The notes under the pieces: generated by a model
Told to the model about the DNA's origin: nothing
What the model saw: the letters and a program-made list of their open reading frames with translations, nothing else
Database searches by the model: none
Made by a program: the position numbers and the translations under genes
Part shown: positions 30,416 to 42,659 of the stretch, one piece after another
How the letters are laid out: every line of letters begins with the position of its first letter
How positions within the stretch are numbered: the stretch's first letter is position 1
Origin: Eupeodes corollae
Taxonomy: Eukaryota > Arthropoda > Insecta > Diptera > Syrphidae
Length of the DNA: 64,000 nucleotides
NCBI RefSeq assembly: GCF_945859685.1
Contig: NC_079147.1
Location: forward strand, 267,520,572 to 267,584,571
Reading direction: 5' to 3'

Positions 30416-31399
30416 AAGTCTAAGTGCAATATCACCTTTCTTCATCGTCATTTAAAATACCATTTTGTGTGAAATCAAAAACACAAAGCGTATAATAAAT
30501 ATTTACACCATTCATACAAAGTAAGGAAAATTCATATGATATTTAATATTGCACTCTGGCGACTGCACAATTGAGAAAAGATGCAAATAGATAAGTTAAA
30601 AGTTGATATTTATGAACTGGAACGTTGTCGGTGCGGTGCGTTTCGGCGCGGTGCGGCGTTCATTGTCGTAGTCACTTGTCGCTGCATCATCATCATCATA
30701 ATGTTATCGCGTTTATTTATTTGTACATAAATATAACTTTTTCTCGTGTTTAAACGTTGCTGTGATGATTTTTTGAATCGTTCGGCGATGGACTTTTGAA
30801 ACCTTCACTTAATTAGAACTCATGTGCTAAATGAGAACAATTATTTTTGGTTTATTATAGTATCTAAGTTGTTGGCAATTTTATTCGAATGGAATGGAAA
30901 ATTTTCATCTTCATCTCTATAAACCTTAAATATTTATAATACGTATGTACATTTATATTCATGTGGAGATAGTGTTGATGATACATATCTCATCCGTTGC
31001 TTACTTAAATTGGATTTTAAAATCGTAGTTTACAAAAAATCAACGTGCATTCTTGGAAAAAATAACACACAAAATTCCTACACGTATGATGAACATTTTT
31101 AATTCCAACTTATTATTTTTGTGCGAAAAGTTTAATCCGGCTTTTTTAATATCTAAAATAAATTTAAACAATGGGGTGGCTTCTATACATCACTTGCATA
31201 TCTGTACAAACAATTTCAATTTAATTTAAACTTTATATTTAGATCCTGTAATGTTATACTGTTAGGTCTGGTTTGGGTCACTCGGGCGTATACTTTTTTT
31301 TTGTACATAAATATGGATTTTAGATTTATTAAATTATTATGGTTTTCGTTTGGCTTGTATAACTTTATCTGCGTTACAAATAACCATCGTAAATCAGTG
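30416..31399. other. Non-coding stretch with a GC-rich patch
   Basis: 30621-30660 is GC-rich with GGTGCGGTGCG and GGCGCGGTGCGGCG, followed by a short (CAT)n at 30684-30697. Like the islet at 26.5 kb this may be host regulatory DNA; no gene is visible. Confidence 0.35.
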
Positions 31400-31640
31400 T
31401 ATATTTTAACAGGCTTTTTACACTTTAAAACAAAGTGTAAACGTTAAGGAAAGCAGGAAAGGATTTAAAAGGAAACAACTATTCAATAGGATGCAAGCAA
31501 ATATAGTGTTAGTTAAATCATTCCACATTCTTGATGTCCTGCTAAATTAAAAGTCTCTATAATTTCAGTACGTTAGAAATAGATCTCATTGGTTTATTGA
31601 TGGGTAGTTCTTTAAGTGTAAATAGAACTACAATGTTTTA
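31400..31640 (-). pseudogene. CR1/Jockey-like LINE 3' fragment
   Basis: It aligns block by block with 7020-7270: 'ggaaaggatttaaaaggaaa', 'cattccacattcttgatgt', 'tctctataatttcagtacgtt' and 'gaaatagatctcattggttt'. That places it in the C-terminal coding and 3' region of the same LINE on the minus strand. No open frame survives. Confidence 0.55.
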
Positions 31641-31904
31641 CTTTTTGTTCTTCGATGCTTTTTATAAAACTTCATAATGTGAATTGGCTATGATTGTTTT
31701 AGAATTCAGGAACATGAACTCTTTTTTCGATACAAGTTTATTCAATTTTTAGGATACAACATTTTTTAACTAACGTTAAATAGATGGACTAGAAAAAAAT
31801 TACTTTTCTAGTCCAGAAAAATTAGACTAAAAAACTTCGAAATAAAAAGATTAAGATACAAAATTTTAAAGTACTGTTTTTGGGTGTGTACACAAAAGGT
31901 AATG

Positions 31905-33025
31905 TTAATACCCTTATTATGCAGAGACACGGTGTGAGCACTAGGAGGAGGAGAGAGGGTTTAAGAAGAGATGTCGGTGCACATTGGTTTTGAGTTCCTG
32001 AATACTACAATGATTTGGAAAAACAGAGTGTGGCAAGGCATTCCACATTCGCGTAGTACGGCTAAAGAACGAATATATGTATTTGACAGTACGGCTTAAG
32101 TTGGACTCGAAGGTATACTGATGAACATTCACTAATGCGCGAGTATTACGGTTGAACTGTTTAATTGCAGGAGTCCAGCTGGCTATTTCACTAGAGCATA
32201 AACCGTTAAAATAACGGTAAAAGAGGGTGAGACACGAAACTTTACGACGATGTTCAAGCAAAGTAATTGGACTCATGACGATATTATCACTTATTAATTT
32301 CAATGCTCTCCGTTCAATACTATCCAAGAGGCTTAAATAAGTTGCAGGAGCACCAGCCCAGATATGGGAGTTATAAGCCCAGATATGGGAGTTAAAGGAA
32401 CCCAAACACCTTGCGGAATTTTTGGCTACATCGCGTATGTGATCGTTCCACAAGAGGTGGTTGGTGACATACATACCGATAATATCGAGATGCTCAGTCT
32501 AAGTGCCATACAATGGCAAGGGGTGTATATCTCGTTTTAATTATACAAAACAGCATTGGGTTTTCGAAGCTTTAAATTGAACACAGTTTTTAATTCCCCA
32601 TTGTACATATCGTAGTACCTGTGGTCTTGCGAGGAGTTGACAAACTCTCCAAGAGTAATTCTTGTCACGGAAAATTACTTTCTCAAATTAGTCGTTCGGA
32701 TTCGGCATATAAACTGTAGGTCCCTTCCATTCCTGACAACATTACTCGCATACAGGATTGGTTGAGAGTTGTAAGTCACTAGGCCTTGGTTCTCAACGGA
32801 CAGTTGCACCTCTGTTTGGGCCAGAATTTAATGAGCTTATCAATTTCGTTGCAGTTCCACATCCGAAGAAGATGGATGTGAATCTGAAAGCGAATATGAA
32901 AAACTAAGAGTACTATCGTCAGCGAAACATTTTATTGGTTTAGAAGTTGCAGACAGGAGATTATTGATAAAAATGAGAAAGAGTGTTGGAGATAGAACAG
33001 TGCCCTGGGGCACACCAGCATTTAT
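31905..33025 (-). pseudogene. CR1/Jockey-like LINE relic, RT core to C-terminus
   Basis: Minus strand from 33025: AGVPQGTVLSPTLFLIFINN, SATSKPIKCFADDSTLSFSY and SDSHPSSSDVELQRNEIDKL (catalytic FADD kept). An inserted SINE fragment follows (32628-32820), then a decayed 'FKASKTQC' block. An open frame runs 32474-31941: LLWNDHIRDVAKNSARCLGS, YNSHIWAGAP, LDSIERRALKLISD, HRRKVSCLTLFYRYFNGLCS, FFSRTTRMWNALPHSVFP, ending near a TAATAAGGGTA tail. It is the best-preserved copy of this family in the window. A short tandem duplication (SHIWAYNSHIWAG) is visible. Inactive because of frameshifts and truncation. Confidence 0.9.
32628..32820 (+). mobile_element. SINE fragment (body and 3' end) inside a LINE
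   Basis: Plus-strand copy of the SINE body: TTGACAAACTCTCCAAGAGT, CCATTCCTGACAACATTACT, GATTGGTTGAGAGTTGTAAG, then TTGGTTCTCAACGGACAGTT. The tRNA-like head is absent. It separates two collinear blocks of the LINE at 31905-33025, so it arrived after that LINE. Confidence 0.75.
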
Positions 33026-33084
33026 TTTGAGGACCAGGACCAGTAAGCGATTGCTTAGCTGTTTGGATGAACCATAAATAAGAA

Positions 33085-34070
33085 TATGCCAGGCAGGCTT
33101 TCGTAGCGATTACAATTGGAGCAGAAAAAGAAACTTTATGCCCTTTTTGTTGATTTCAAGGCTGCATTCGATACAATCGATAGAAAATCCTTGTTTTACA
33201 GGCTTTACAACAAATGATTGCCAAAAGAGTATGAAAGCGTGATAGAAAACTTGTATGAATGGAATAAACCGTAGGTAGGGAATGGTGATGAAAGATCTGA
33301 CTTTTTTGAAAGAAAAATGGGTGTTCTTTTTGCTTACTCTCCATAAACGCTCCAACTAATGATCAACAACGCCTCGAAGTTTCCTACAGGTTGTAGAATC
33401 TAACCGTCAAATTAAACAAATCGAAGGTGATGGTATTTAAAAATTGATCTGGCAGATTGGGTATAAATGAAAAATGGTATTTCAGCTATGAACCTATCAA
33501 AGTTGCGAAGCATACACATAAATACCTAGGTATGGATAGCTTTTTTAAACACAAATTGATCGAAGCGAAATGTGCCATTAGTTCCTAATCAAAGAACAAT
33601 GGCTCTATTTCACATAGCGTTTACTAAAGTTTAGCACTACAGAAAATATGAGTCTGTAAAAAAAAACTATTAAGATTCTACGTAAAAAGACGTTTCCAAC
33701 TTCCATAAAATACAACAAACTACATACATAATAACTATTGAAGCCATGCTTTTACAAGTATCACTTTTCATCAAAACACTTAAGCTGCACATCGATTTTC
33801 TTTTAAAAGGTTTTAATATGGGTGATGACAGATTATTTAAAGTGATTGCGATCGATATTATTCACAATGGTTCGAGAAGTTGAAAGAATGGGCAGATTAC
33901 TGCGGAACGGATTTTATTCTTAACTTTCAAGACTATAATGGGAAGGAAGTCAAAGATTTCCAGTACAATCTCATCGTTAAAACTTTAGACCAATGTAGAC
34001 TCGAATATATCGCACTAACTTCTTTAATACATATACTCTTTGTGAAAAAAATTATTTTATGATCGGTTTC
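33085..34070 (+). pseudogene. Non-LTR RT relic of a different LINE lineage
   Basis: Plus-strand blocks: KKKLYALFVDFKAAFDTIDR (RT motif A), KSLFYRLYNK, YESVIENLYEW, SDFFERKMGVLFAYSP (corresponding to a 'GV.QG..LSP' region but decayed), then 'RNEKWYF'-like, HKYLGM, LRFYVKRRFQLP, LKLHIDFLLKGFNMGDDRLF, and an open C-terminal piece (33880-34062) EWADYCGTDFILNFQDYNGK with QCRLEYIA. The order matches RT, thumb and C-terminus of a LINE group with the 'FVDFKAAFDTI' signature. It is unrelated in detail to the other LINEs here. Clade not assigned. Confidence 0.75.
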
Positions 34071-36244
34071 AATCAAAAGATAATATCTGCAGTTTTCAAG
34101 ATAAGAGGCAAACTAGTAAGATTGAACTTCACGCCGCGCCGCCGCATCGTGAGGCTCTACCGATTATTGGCTCAATGTGTAATATGTCGCAAAAACATTA
34201 TATATGGCATTTCATAGGAAAATGTACAATGTTAAAATGGTATTGACTATGTGCTCAAAAACAATTGCAAAAAATTGACGTGGAATTCATGTATTGCTTT
34301 AATTTTGGGACACCCTCTTTAAAATAGCACCATCTCAAGCTTTAAAATTGTCTGTGCTTATGGTCATTTTATGTCTTTTACCTTCCTTGAATAATAAATA
34401 CATTATATATTACTCGTACTAAAGAATCGAATGTCCATTTTAAGGATATTCAATTTATTGAGAAAAAAGGGTTAACGTTTCTTTTTTTTTTTTGTATAGT
34501 AATTTTATTTTTGCGCACATTGACGAAAAAAAATGTCACTTATATTCTGAATGAATATGGTTTTGTATTTTTATTTTGGTCCCTCAACCGAGAAAACAGG
34601 AAATACATGAGTTGTAAATTCAGTAGAAATTTAATGGACGAAATATTTGTTTTGGTTTTTGTGCACAGTTGATGATGTTGCGAGGAGTGTTGTACAAATA
34701 TAATAGGCTTGATTTTATTGAAAAATTCTAGGGAAGTAAGGATAACAGTTGACTGACCGGACTCATATCCGATGCTATGTGCTTCACAAAAATGACGATG
34801 ATGATGGTTCAATTAAGATGGACAAAAATTCTCTTTTTCTTTATTTATTCGTGCTTAAATTTTTTAATATCTTGATGAAAAACATGTCAAAAGTTGAAAG
34901 TTCATTTTATAATGCGGATAAAATTGGAAAGGCATGTCATATTTGGACACAAAATTAAATGACACGTGTTAAATTATTTTTAAAATATAACAAAAAAGCA
35001 GAATTTTCAGGAAAATTATGTCCAACAAAATTTTAAAACATACACAAAATCAAAACATTTTTATTCTTTTTGACTTAAAGATTAACCTTAAAATAAAAAT
35101 AGACAGAATGTGACACATTGAACATAATTAGCTTCACAGAAGGATAGGAATAAATTGTAAAAAAAACTGGTTGGATTTTAATCATCAACATTGATTTTAT
35201 AAGCTGTGATTATATGGAGTCTCATGAAGTGAAATAATTTCAAGTGTAATATATGCATCAAGTCTTATTTCGGAAGGCGTGGAACACGATATTGAAAAAC
35301 AACAAGGCCAATTTGGCATTTCTTAAGGCGTTTGTCTCTTCGTTTATTTTGTTGGTTTTCCGTTAGTGGTTTTCGAAAAATTTGTTAACGACTATAACGA
35401 AATTGCATCAAAACTTAAGAATATTTCGCTAGTTTTTGATTTTTTAATTTTAAAAATCTTTATTTATTATTAAAGTAACAAGTCAATGACAAAAGAAAAG
35501 AATTCTTGAGCCAAATTTTTGAAGAGAGGTGTCTCTTTTAAGCATAAATAGAAGTGCTGCATTAAGCAAATGATTTGAATTCTCTTGGACGACGATTAAG
35601 AAATGTAAAAGAATGAAAAATGTGAGACAATTTCGAAGTTTATAACTAAAAAATGCATCAAAACACAAAATTTTAAGTAAAAAAAAATGTTTGTTTAACA
35701 AAAAATAAGTTTAGGCCACAGGTAGAAGTATTTGAATGACGTGGACGAAGCAAAGTGCATCGTTCGAATGAAGTCCTTAGTCCATCAGGATACGCTGCAG
35801 GTGTTATGTTGGAAGAATTGTTGCAGTCCCCTCATCAACGCCGGATAAGTCACAAAACTGTTGACCAGTTAAAATTGGAACTCTGAATCCTTCGACCAAC
35901 AATTCTTTATCACTGACAATCATTACAACGTGATGCCTGCGAAGGAAATACTCTACGAAATAAGTCTTAAGATTCAACTCTGATATACTTCAACACGGTA
36001 GAGCTCCCGACACAAAACATGTTTTTCATATAATGTTGGAATATCGAACTCAAGTTCAAGGAAAATTGTTCGCCAACATGAATGAATCTTAAAATTACAT
36101 GAAAAAAAACCTTGAAGAAGATTTCAATACGATTAATAACATCAAACATTTTTTGATGTCAAAGAAAGAAACAATCTTTTTCTATTGTTGTAGTACATAT
36201 TTTTATCAGTCTTTTAAGGTGCCAACATTTTAACATCAACGCAC
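34071..36244. other. AT-rich stretch, no supported gene
   Basis: 35750-35920 reads as possible degraded coding sequence (EELLQSPHQRRISHKTVDQL in one frame), but I could not match it to a family. A GC-rich islet, CGCCGCGCCGCCGC, lies at 34132-34145. Confidence 0.3.
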
Positions 36245-36410
36245 CCAATTATATATGGAATGCTAGCCCGAAAGCTCAATTCTAATCCAGAGCGGGAATA
36301 GTTTGTCAAATCCTCGTAAAAGGCAGTACCCGAAAAAAAAACATTAGAAGACACAGACATGGATTGAACCCTAGACCTCTAACATGACTATCTTACGCAC
36401 TTTTTTTTAA
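36245..36410 (-). mobile_element. SINE fragment, tRNA-like head
   Basis: On the minus strand: 'agtgcgtaagatagtcatgt', then GGTCTAGGGTTCAATCCATG (B-box region) and ATGTCTGTGTCTTCTAATG. This matches the heads at 29200-29272 and 63490-63560. The body is largely diverged or missing after about 120 bp. Confidence 0.55.
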
Positions 36411-36899
36411 ATTAATTGTTATTACTTCAATCTTAAACCTATCTTAAAGCTAGACAAAAATTCATAAAACTAGCATAATTAACCATAACTTACAACTAAC
36501 TTACTGGTCCCATATGAACACTCTAAGTTAAACAATAATACTTAGTGCTAATGTCTTTCGGACCTAAGATCTATTGAACTTCAATTCCATTTTATTTATT
36601 TTGTACTCATTAGAAAATTTAGAAAAAACTAATATCAATATCCTTTTTTATTTTTACTTAGAAACTAGTTAAAATAAGGTGTTTAATATAAAACTTAAAG
36701 CTTACTAAACCTACCTATTCTACCTATAAACTACTTAAAACTAGAACAACCACAGCAGCAAATCTAACTATTTAACATGTTTTGTTTTTCATTTTTGTTT
36801 TCCTTTTTTTTTGCTTTATTTCATGTTTGTTTTTATAGTTTTTTTTTATTATTAATATTATTTTTTTTTGTGCCTATCCTACTTAAAACTAAACCCTTA
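36411..36899. other. AT-rich stretch, possibly LINE 3' untranslated region
   Basis: It contains repeated 'cttaaaact' and 'ctaaacctac' motifs and lies 3' of the minus-strand LINE at 36900-38255. No coding signal. Confidence 0.3.
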
Positions 36900-38255
36900 A
36901 ACTATAAAACAAGTATGTAAGCCGGCCAAGGCGTAGAACCCCATTCGACTACTCACTATCAAGTGCCGATTGAAGCCAGCAACACTGGTTCTCCTACTTC
37001 ATCCTATCAGTTCTGTCCCGTTCGGACACAGCCCTACTGAACCGAAGGAGCTCTGCTCCGCCTCGTGCTATGACGTCCGGATTGTATAGGAGTCGCCTAT
37101 CCACGGTCGGCAGATTCGCGGAACTGCCAATCTATCCTGTATCAGACCGCATCTCTCTAAAAAGAGGAATGCCTCTGGTGGAATGAAGCCGCACAAGCGT
37201 GCACTCTCAAAATACTCGTCGTTCGGATAGGACGCCCAGAAAATTAAATTGTTGGTCGAAGACATAGCTCTTGCAATGTGACCTCGAACGAGTTTTATCA
37301 CGAAATTGTCAGGTAAAGACCCCCTAACCACACGGTGTCAAAGGCATTTTCTAAATCAACCAGAATAGCACCTGCGCATTTTTGTTTTGATATATTCCAT
37401 TGGATATCAAGCGTAGCATGAATTGTGTCAAAGATGGGTTCTTATGGATCTATTTGCGCTGTCCTGATTACGTCTGTCTGTTTTCTTCAGTTCTTTGGAG
37501 CTTCAGAAACGGAAGGTCATTATCGTTCTTTTTCCTGAATATCTTGTTGATTTTAGGGAACATACTAGCGTCACTGGAATTAACTGGCCGGATCTTGCGG
37601 TTCCACTACTTGTTAATTAATAACCTGAAGTTCTCCTTAATCAACAGATTGACATTTTTTATTGACAGTGTCAGTGTCTGTACAAGTTTTTGGAATTATC
37701 CGTTCCATCGTTCGTTGTATTGTTTCGTCCATCTGTTGTAAATGTTGGTCAATTTCTGTATTTGTCAGGTTTCTGTTGTTTGGTGGGTCTATGTCACTCG
37801 AACGATGTTCTCTCGCTAAGACGTTGGTGAAACGAGGCCAACGCATCTTACTGTAATTGTAAGAGTGTGTTGCAACGTATTCTTCCAATTCCACGCGTTC
37901 GTTCTGAATCAGCAGCCAGTCCGCAGTTATCACTTACATACTCGACTGTCTGTAAGCAGTTTCGAGGGTGATTACCCACTTTGTCTGTTACTGTCAGTCT
38001 GTTGTCGTACAGTAAAAGATCCAGAGAGGAGCCGCTTCTTGCTTACTATGGCTTCTTAGTAGCCAATAGGTCGACACCATATTCAACGCTGTAAAGATTC
38101 ATCAAAATAAAAAGATGGTTGCCTCTGGGATTACTATGTTGATTTCCCCAATCTTCATGTTTTGCGTTCAAATCACCGGCCAAGATGAAACAGTTTTCTC
38201 TCAAGCTCAGTTTGAGTTCCACCGCCCCCTTGGTGGAATCGCTTACCATCACGGG
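36900..38255 (-). pseudogene. Jockey-clade LINE relic with endonuclease piece, internally deleted
   Basis: Minus strand. 38252-38046 carries ENCFILAGDLNAKHEDWGN, the endonuclease metal-binding 'GDLNAKH..WG' motif. 38045-37880 continues with a decayed LLLYDNRLTVTDKVG block. 37933-37637 is an open linker with DWLLIQNERVELEEYV and MDETIQRTMERIIP. The RT centre is mostly deleted; residual 'AGAILVDLENAFDTVWL' is readable near 37330-37380. 37331-37068 gives HIARAMSSTNNLIFWASYPN, ARLCGFIPPEAFLFLERCGL and IQDRLAVPRI, the family C-terminus. Same family as 28545-30063 and 39600-41065. It lacks most RT motifs and is dead. Confidence 0.85.
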
Positions 38256-39599
38256 TACTCACAATCAAAACTCAATTGCTTATGTTAATTTACTGCAAAA
38301 TTTAATTTGTTCATTTCCTAAAAACCGAAAATGAAGTTGTAGAAGTAAGTTGATAGACAGTTTTTTAATCAATGACTTCATCAACTGTAATGACATACTG
38401 ACATATGCCAAAAATGAAACTGTTAGTTGGGTTCCTAGGTCATTTAATTTGATGCCTACTCATGTGTAAACTAATTTTCATATCACATTAGCCAGAAATA
38501 TAATGTTAACAGATAATTTCGTGACGCAGATAATTAATTAAATTCAAAAACTTTCCAAATAATAGTCAAAAATCAAACAATCATTTGCATGTTCCTGTGT
38601 GAGACTACATGAATATTAAATTAGTGTCGAAACATCTAGTTCCATTTAATTTTATTTTTCTAAATCAAATATCATCAAATGTGTATCAAATTATCAAACA
38701 GAAAATCATTTATTCCACCTGTAATTAGGCATTATTCAGGTTTAGCCAAAAATACGATGGTCTTGCATTATTATGCACATTTTATAATTTATGACGCTTA
38801 AAATGATACGGAAACGAGCATAATTCATTTGGTAACAATTTGAGTGACAAACTTTTATTTTAATGATTATGCTAACCAAATTTAATCCTAATTCGATCTA
38901 AAAACGAATCAGAAACCTTAATACGAGTTAGTGTTTGCCTCCCCCAACTTTGGTAGGTATTTGTTTTCAATGGACGATTTATCCTATAATCCTTGGGTTA
39001 AAATGAGATTAATAGCCTTGTTTTCTAGTATAGAATTTCGGAATGTTAAATTAATAAGCTCATTTTAATTCATTTTTTCCAAGAAAATCCATTAAATAAT
39101 ATTACCTAACTAAATATAATATCCTAATTTGAACCCTTAAACCTATGTCTAAACTGTCAGTCTCAAAACATTCAATTAAAAACTTAACATTTAGCTATTC
39201 AGTAATTTTTTAACAAGCAATTTAAAAACAACAATCTTCAGAAATTTTAAATTTCAGAAAAATAAAATAAGAAAATGATAAAATCGTTAGAAGAACGACG
39301 AATCATCTCTTTATCTTTTTAAATGGTTTAAATTTTATACGAATATTTGTATAATGCAATTTACAAACAAAAACATTCCTCAAAATCTTTTGAATCAAAT
39401 GTAAAATGTAAAAACTCCCGAAACTGTATTGGGCTTATTAGGGACTTGTTTGACATTTATTTTGGATGTTATGCCGCCTTAGCTCAAAAAGTGTTGAGTA
39501 AGGCCTTTTGAAGTATGCTGGTTGCTTAAAGAAGAGTTTCATAACTGATGTTTTTGAGATTGTGGTTTTAGAATCTGTCCATACTTTTTTAACAGTTGG
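38256..39599. other. AT-rich stretch without recognisable feature
   Basis: No open frame with a domain signature and no repeat shared with the rest of the window was noticed. Confidence 0.35.
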
Positions 39600-41065
39600 C
39601 CTTGTTGACAACTGTCACTTGATGTTTGCTCAGTTTGGATTGCCATTTCGTAATGAATAGAGTTGCTATGAATCTCCGTTCGATAAGTCTTCTCCCGAGT
39701 ATCAGTAAGGTATTCAATAAAAATTTAAATAGAGCTCTGTCCAAGTGGGCTGAGGACAAAAAAATCATCGCAGATAATCAGTTCGGCCTGAGCACGAAAT
39801 ATCACTATTCATGCCGCGTCTGAACTTGTTGATGATATCCAGTGAAACAAATCTTAAAGGCAATGTACGGACGCTTGTCTGGTTGACTTGGAAAAGGCAT
39901 TTGAAACCGTATGGTAAGAAGACCTGTTTAGAAATCTGAACAGACTTGGCATAATTAAACCAATGTTGTATATGCTTGATGGTAGGTGGTTTGTGGTCAA
40001 AAGTGACAATGTAAATTCTTCCAAAATCTTTGATATTAAAAATGGTCCCAAACAGGGAGTTGGTAACTTATGTCTTGTTCAGCATTTAACCCATAGATCT
40101 TAACGGTAGCCTAACTTAAACACTTGCGCACGCAGAAAACTTAGCTGCGTACAACACCGCCCCAAAAATTGAAGTTATCAGAGCACTTCTGCAGAAGGAC
40201 TTCGACAAGAAGATGACTGGAAGTTGAAAATCAACTTTAAGAAATGCGAAACTGTTCTTAAGGGATGCGAGAAAGAACTGGAAAATCTATTGATCGTGGA
40301 ACCAACTCGACAGCCACTGGCAAATAAAAGTGTAGCAAAGTTCCTTGGCATCTAGTTGGATCAGTATTTATATTTCGACAGACATATGAGTGTTGATCCG
40401 GCCAGTGCTAAGGGAGCTTTCACCCTGCCAAAACAATTGTTATTTAGAAGCAGTCTTGACAGCAGGGTGACTGTGATTTTCTACATGGCCCTTATCCGGC
40501 CGATGATTTCCTATTCGTGCCCGGTATTGTTCATAATTGCCCTATATCAAATGGAAAAGATTCGGGTGTTTGAGAGGCAAGGTCTTCGACACGTTGCCTT
40601 GAATAACTCAGTACACCAGTGTCGGACTACAAACATTACTATTTAAACCAGATTCTATACCACAGAGCCAACATGAAAAGAATAAATTGTGTTTTGCTTG
40701 ATTGGGAACACGTTGCAAAATCAAAATCTTCAACCAACAGCTTAATATTTGGAGCTTATCACCCCGATAACGAATACTACAAAAATGCGAGTTTAAGTGG
40801 CCTTATCCCGTCCGATGCTTTCCTTTATTTAGACAATTTAATAAAGGATAAAAAGGCGGGTGCCACGTCAGTCGTAAAACGAGTTGAGCGCCTCCGGTTC
40901 AGGAGGACTATGTCCGATAGGGACCAGAGAGAAATGGCAAAGCAGGAGAGCCAGCTTTAGTGGCTGCAAATAAAAAAAAGTTACTTAAAGTTGTCTGAGG
41001 CGTACTGTATTGGCCGACTTAGATAGGTTGAATGTTTAAGTTAAGGACGGTTATGGAAGTTTGAC
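39600..41065 (+). pseudogene. Jockey-clade LINE relic, RT to 3' end
   Basis: Plus strand. 39650-39823 reads LRSISLLPSISKVFNKNLNR and WAEDKKIIADNQFGL. Next come decayed motif A ('LVDLEKAFETVW' near 39880-39910), KIFDIKNGPKQG (40020-40060), DWKLKINFKKCETVL, PLANKSVAKFLGI, LDQYLYFDRHM, KGAFTLPKQLLF, VTVIFYMALIRPMISYSCPV and QMEKIRVFERQGLRH. The open C-terminal frame 40619-40960 has DYKHYYLNQILYHRANMKRI and SSTNSLIFGAYHPDNEYY. The catalytic FADD block is deleted (about 40100-40150). The tail after 40960 resembles the reverse complement of 36900-36950, the 3' end of the other copy. Confidence 0.87.
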
Positions 41066-42384
41066 TCAGTTAAGTGTCTCTTGTTGAGGACATATCATTT
41101 CAAATTAATAACGTACTTATGGCAACAGTAATGTCTTTAGAAATTGTTATACTTACTTACTTACTAACTTAAGGTGGTGCTACAGTCCTGTGAGAACTAG
41201 GGTCTTCTTATAGATGCCTTAATGTGGATCAATGGTTTTGATAAAGTCTCAATTCATTCTCCCTCAAAAACGATACTAATGCTAATTTATTACCTTTCAA
41301 GCTTTTGAAGTTCTACTTCATTGCTTCACGTCTTTGGTGTGTTTTTAAATTTTGTTAAAAGGACATTTAAATTAACTTCCTGGGAAAAAGTCATTATACC
41401 AATTTATACGAAATTAAATATTTTCATTTATCGTTTTATTTCTTTTTACTCGAAATAAAATTATAAATTATAGTCAATAAAATATTAACATTAATATTCT
41501 CTCTACAATATTTCGATTTCCATATAATATCTTTGATGCCAGTCATGTGACACCAATTATCTTAATAAGAACTCAAATAGAGGGCAAGGTTTGTAGATAT
41601 AGGCAGTTATTATATGCTTGAGGGCGGCAATCTTTTCTGCTCGTTATTACCAAAAAAAAGCAAAGAAACAAAACATCGACTACCAAAGAAAATTAAAATG
41701 AAAAACAAAAAATAATAATAATAATAAAAGAAGTAGAAATATCACCCGCACTTGCGACAAGAAAGGTGTGTTTCACTTTATTTTGTTGAATATTTATTCT
41801 TTTATTTGAACAATATTTCAATAATCTGTTGTATATCTACAGAATGGCAACAAGAACAAAAAATAAAAAAATATATAAAATCAATTTGCCTTTATTTTGG
41901 CTGAAACAACTTATCTATACAATAAAATATCAAAATGCTATAGAGAAGGCATCGATGGTGATGATGATGGTGTCAACCAGTTTTATGTTTTTGGTCTTGG
42001 ATTGTTTTCTATGCGCATACCTTATAAAACCTAACCGTAGAAAATGTATTTAGGCACTGTCCGAATAAAACCATAAAATTCATTTAAGTGGTGATCTAAT
42101 TTTCTTATTAAACAAACGTGTATCAAATGATAATAATATATGAGAATGATATTCTTCTAAATTAATAGGGTAAGTAACACAATAATCGACTTCAGAAGTA
42201 GAACAAAGCTTAAATGCATTCATCTATGCGTAGTGTAAACGAACCACAGAAAACGTCAAATTCACGTCAGTGTGCCTGTCAGATCATCATCTTCAGTCAA
42301 CTGCTCAAATGTCAAACGATGGAAATAACTAATGTCTGTGGAGACATTTTTCAGCAAAATTATGAAGTTGACGTTAAATGAAGA
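41066..42384. other. AT-rich stretch with an (AAT)n microsatellite
   Basis: (AAT)n at 41711-41727 and an imperfect (GAT)n near 41952-41970. A TTACTTACTTACT run at 41155-41167 precedes 'aaggtggtgctacagtcctg'; such a junction is often a retroposon end, but no coding part is present. No gene. Confidence 0.4.
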
Positions 42385-42659
42385 TACACTTCATGTCACA
42401 TGAATAGGAACAACCTTTTTTCGCTTTTTATTTGACGATATTTGGGAAACCCCAAATTTGGAATAAATAAGGTATGTATTAAGTAAATGTTGCAAACTAA
42501 TTTTTGATTAGTTTAGTTTCGATGAAAAATGTGCTATAAGACTCTCTTCCTACATATAAAAATAGTAGATATGTATATGGGGAAGTAAAAATATTTATGA
42601 AATTTATAGATAACCATCGCTAAATAAAAATGAATTTATTACGGAATTTGATGAAAATA

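Noticed and set aside
35750..36150. Possible coding relic (EELLQSPHQRRISHKTVDQL)
   Set aside because: Could not be tied to any family and is frame-broken; left as unassigned.
37400..38059. Plus-strand open frames at 37400-37741, 37662-37856 and 37865-38059
   Set aside because: Antisense to the Jockey-type LINE, whose minus-strand endonuclease and C-terminal motifs are clear.
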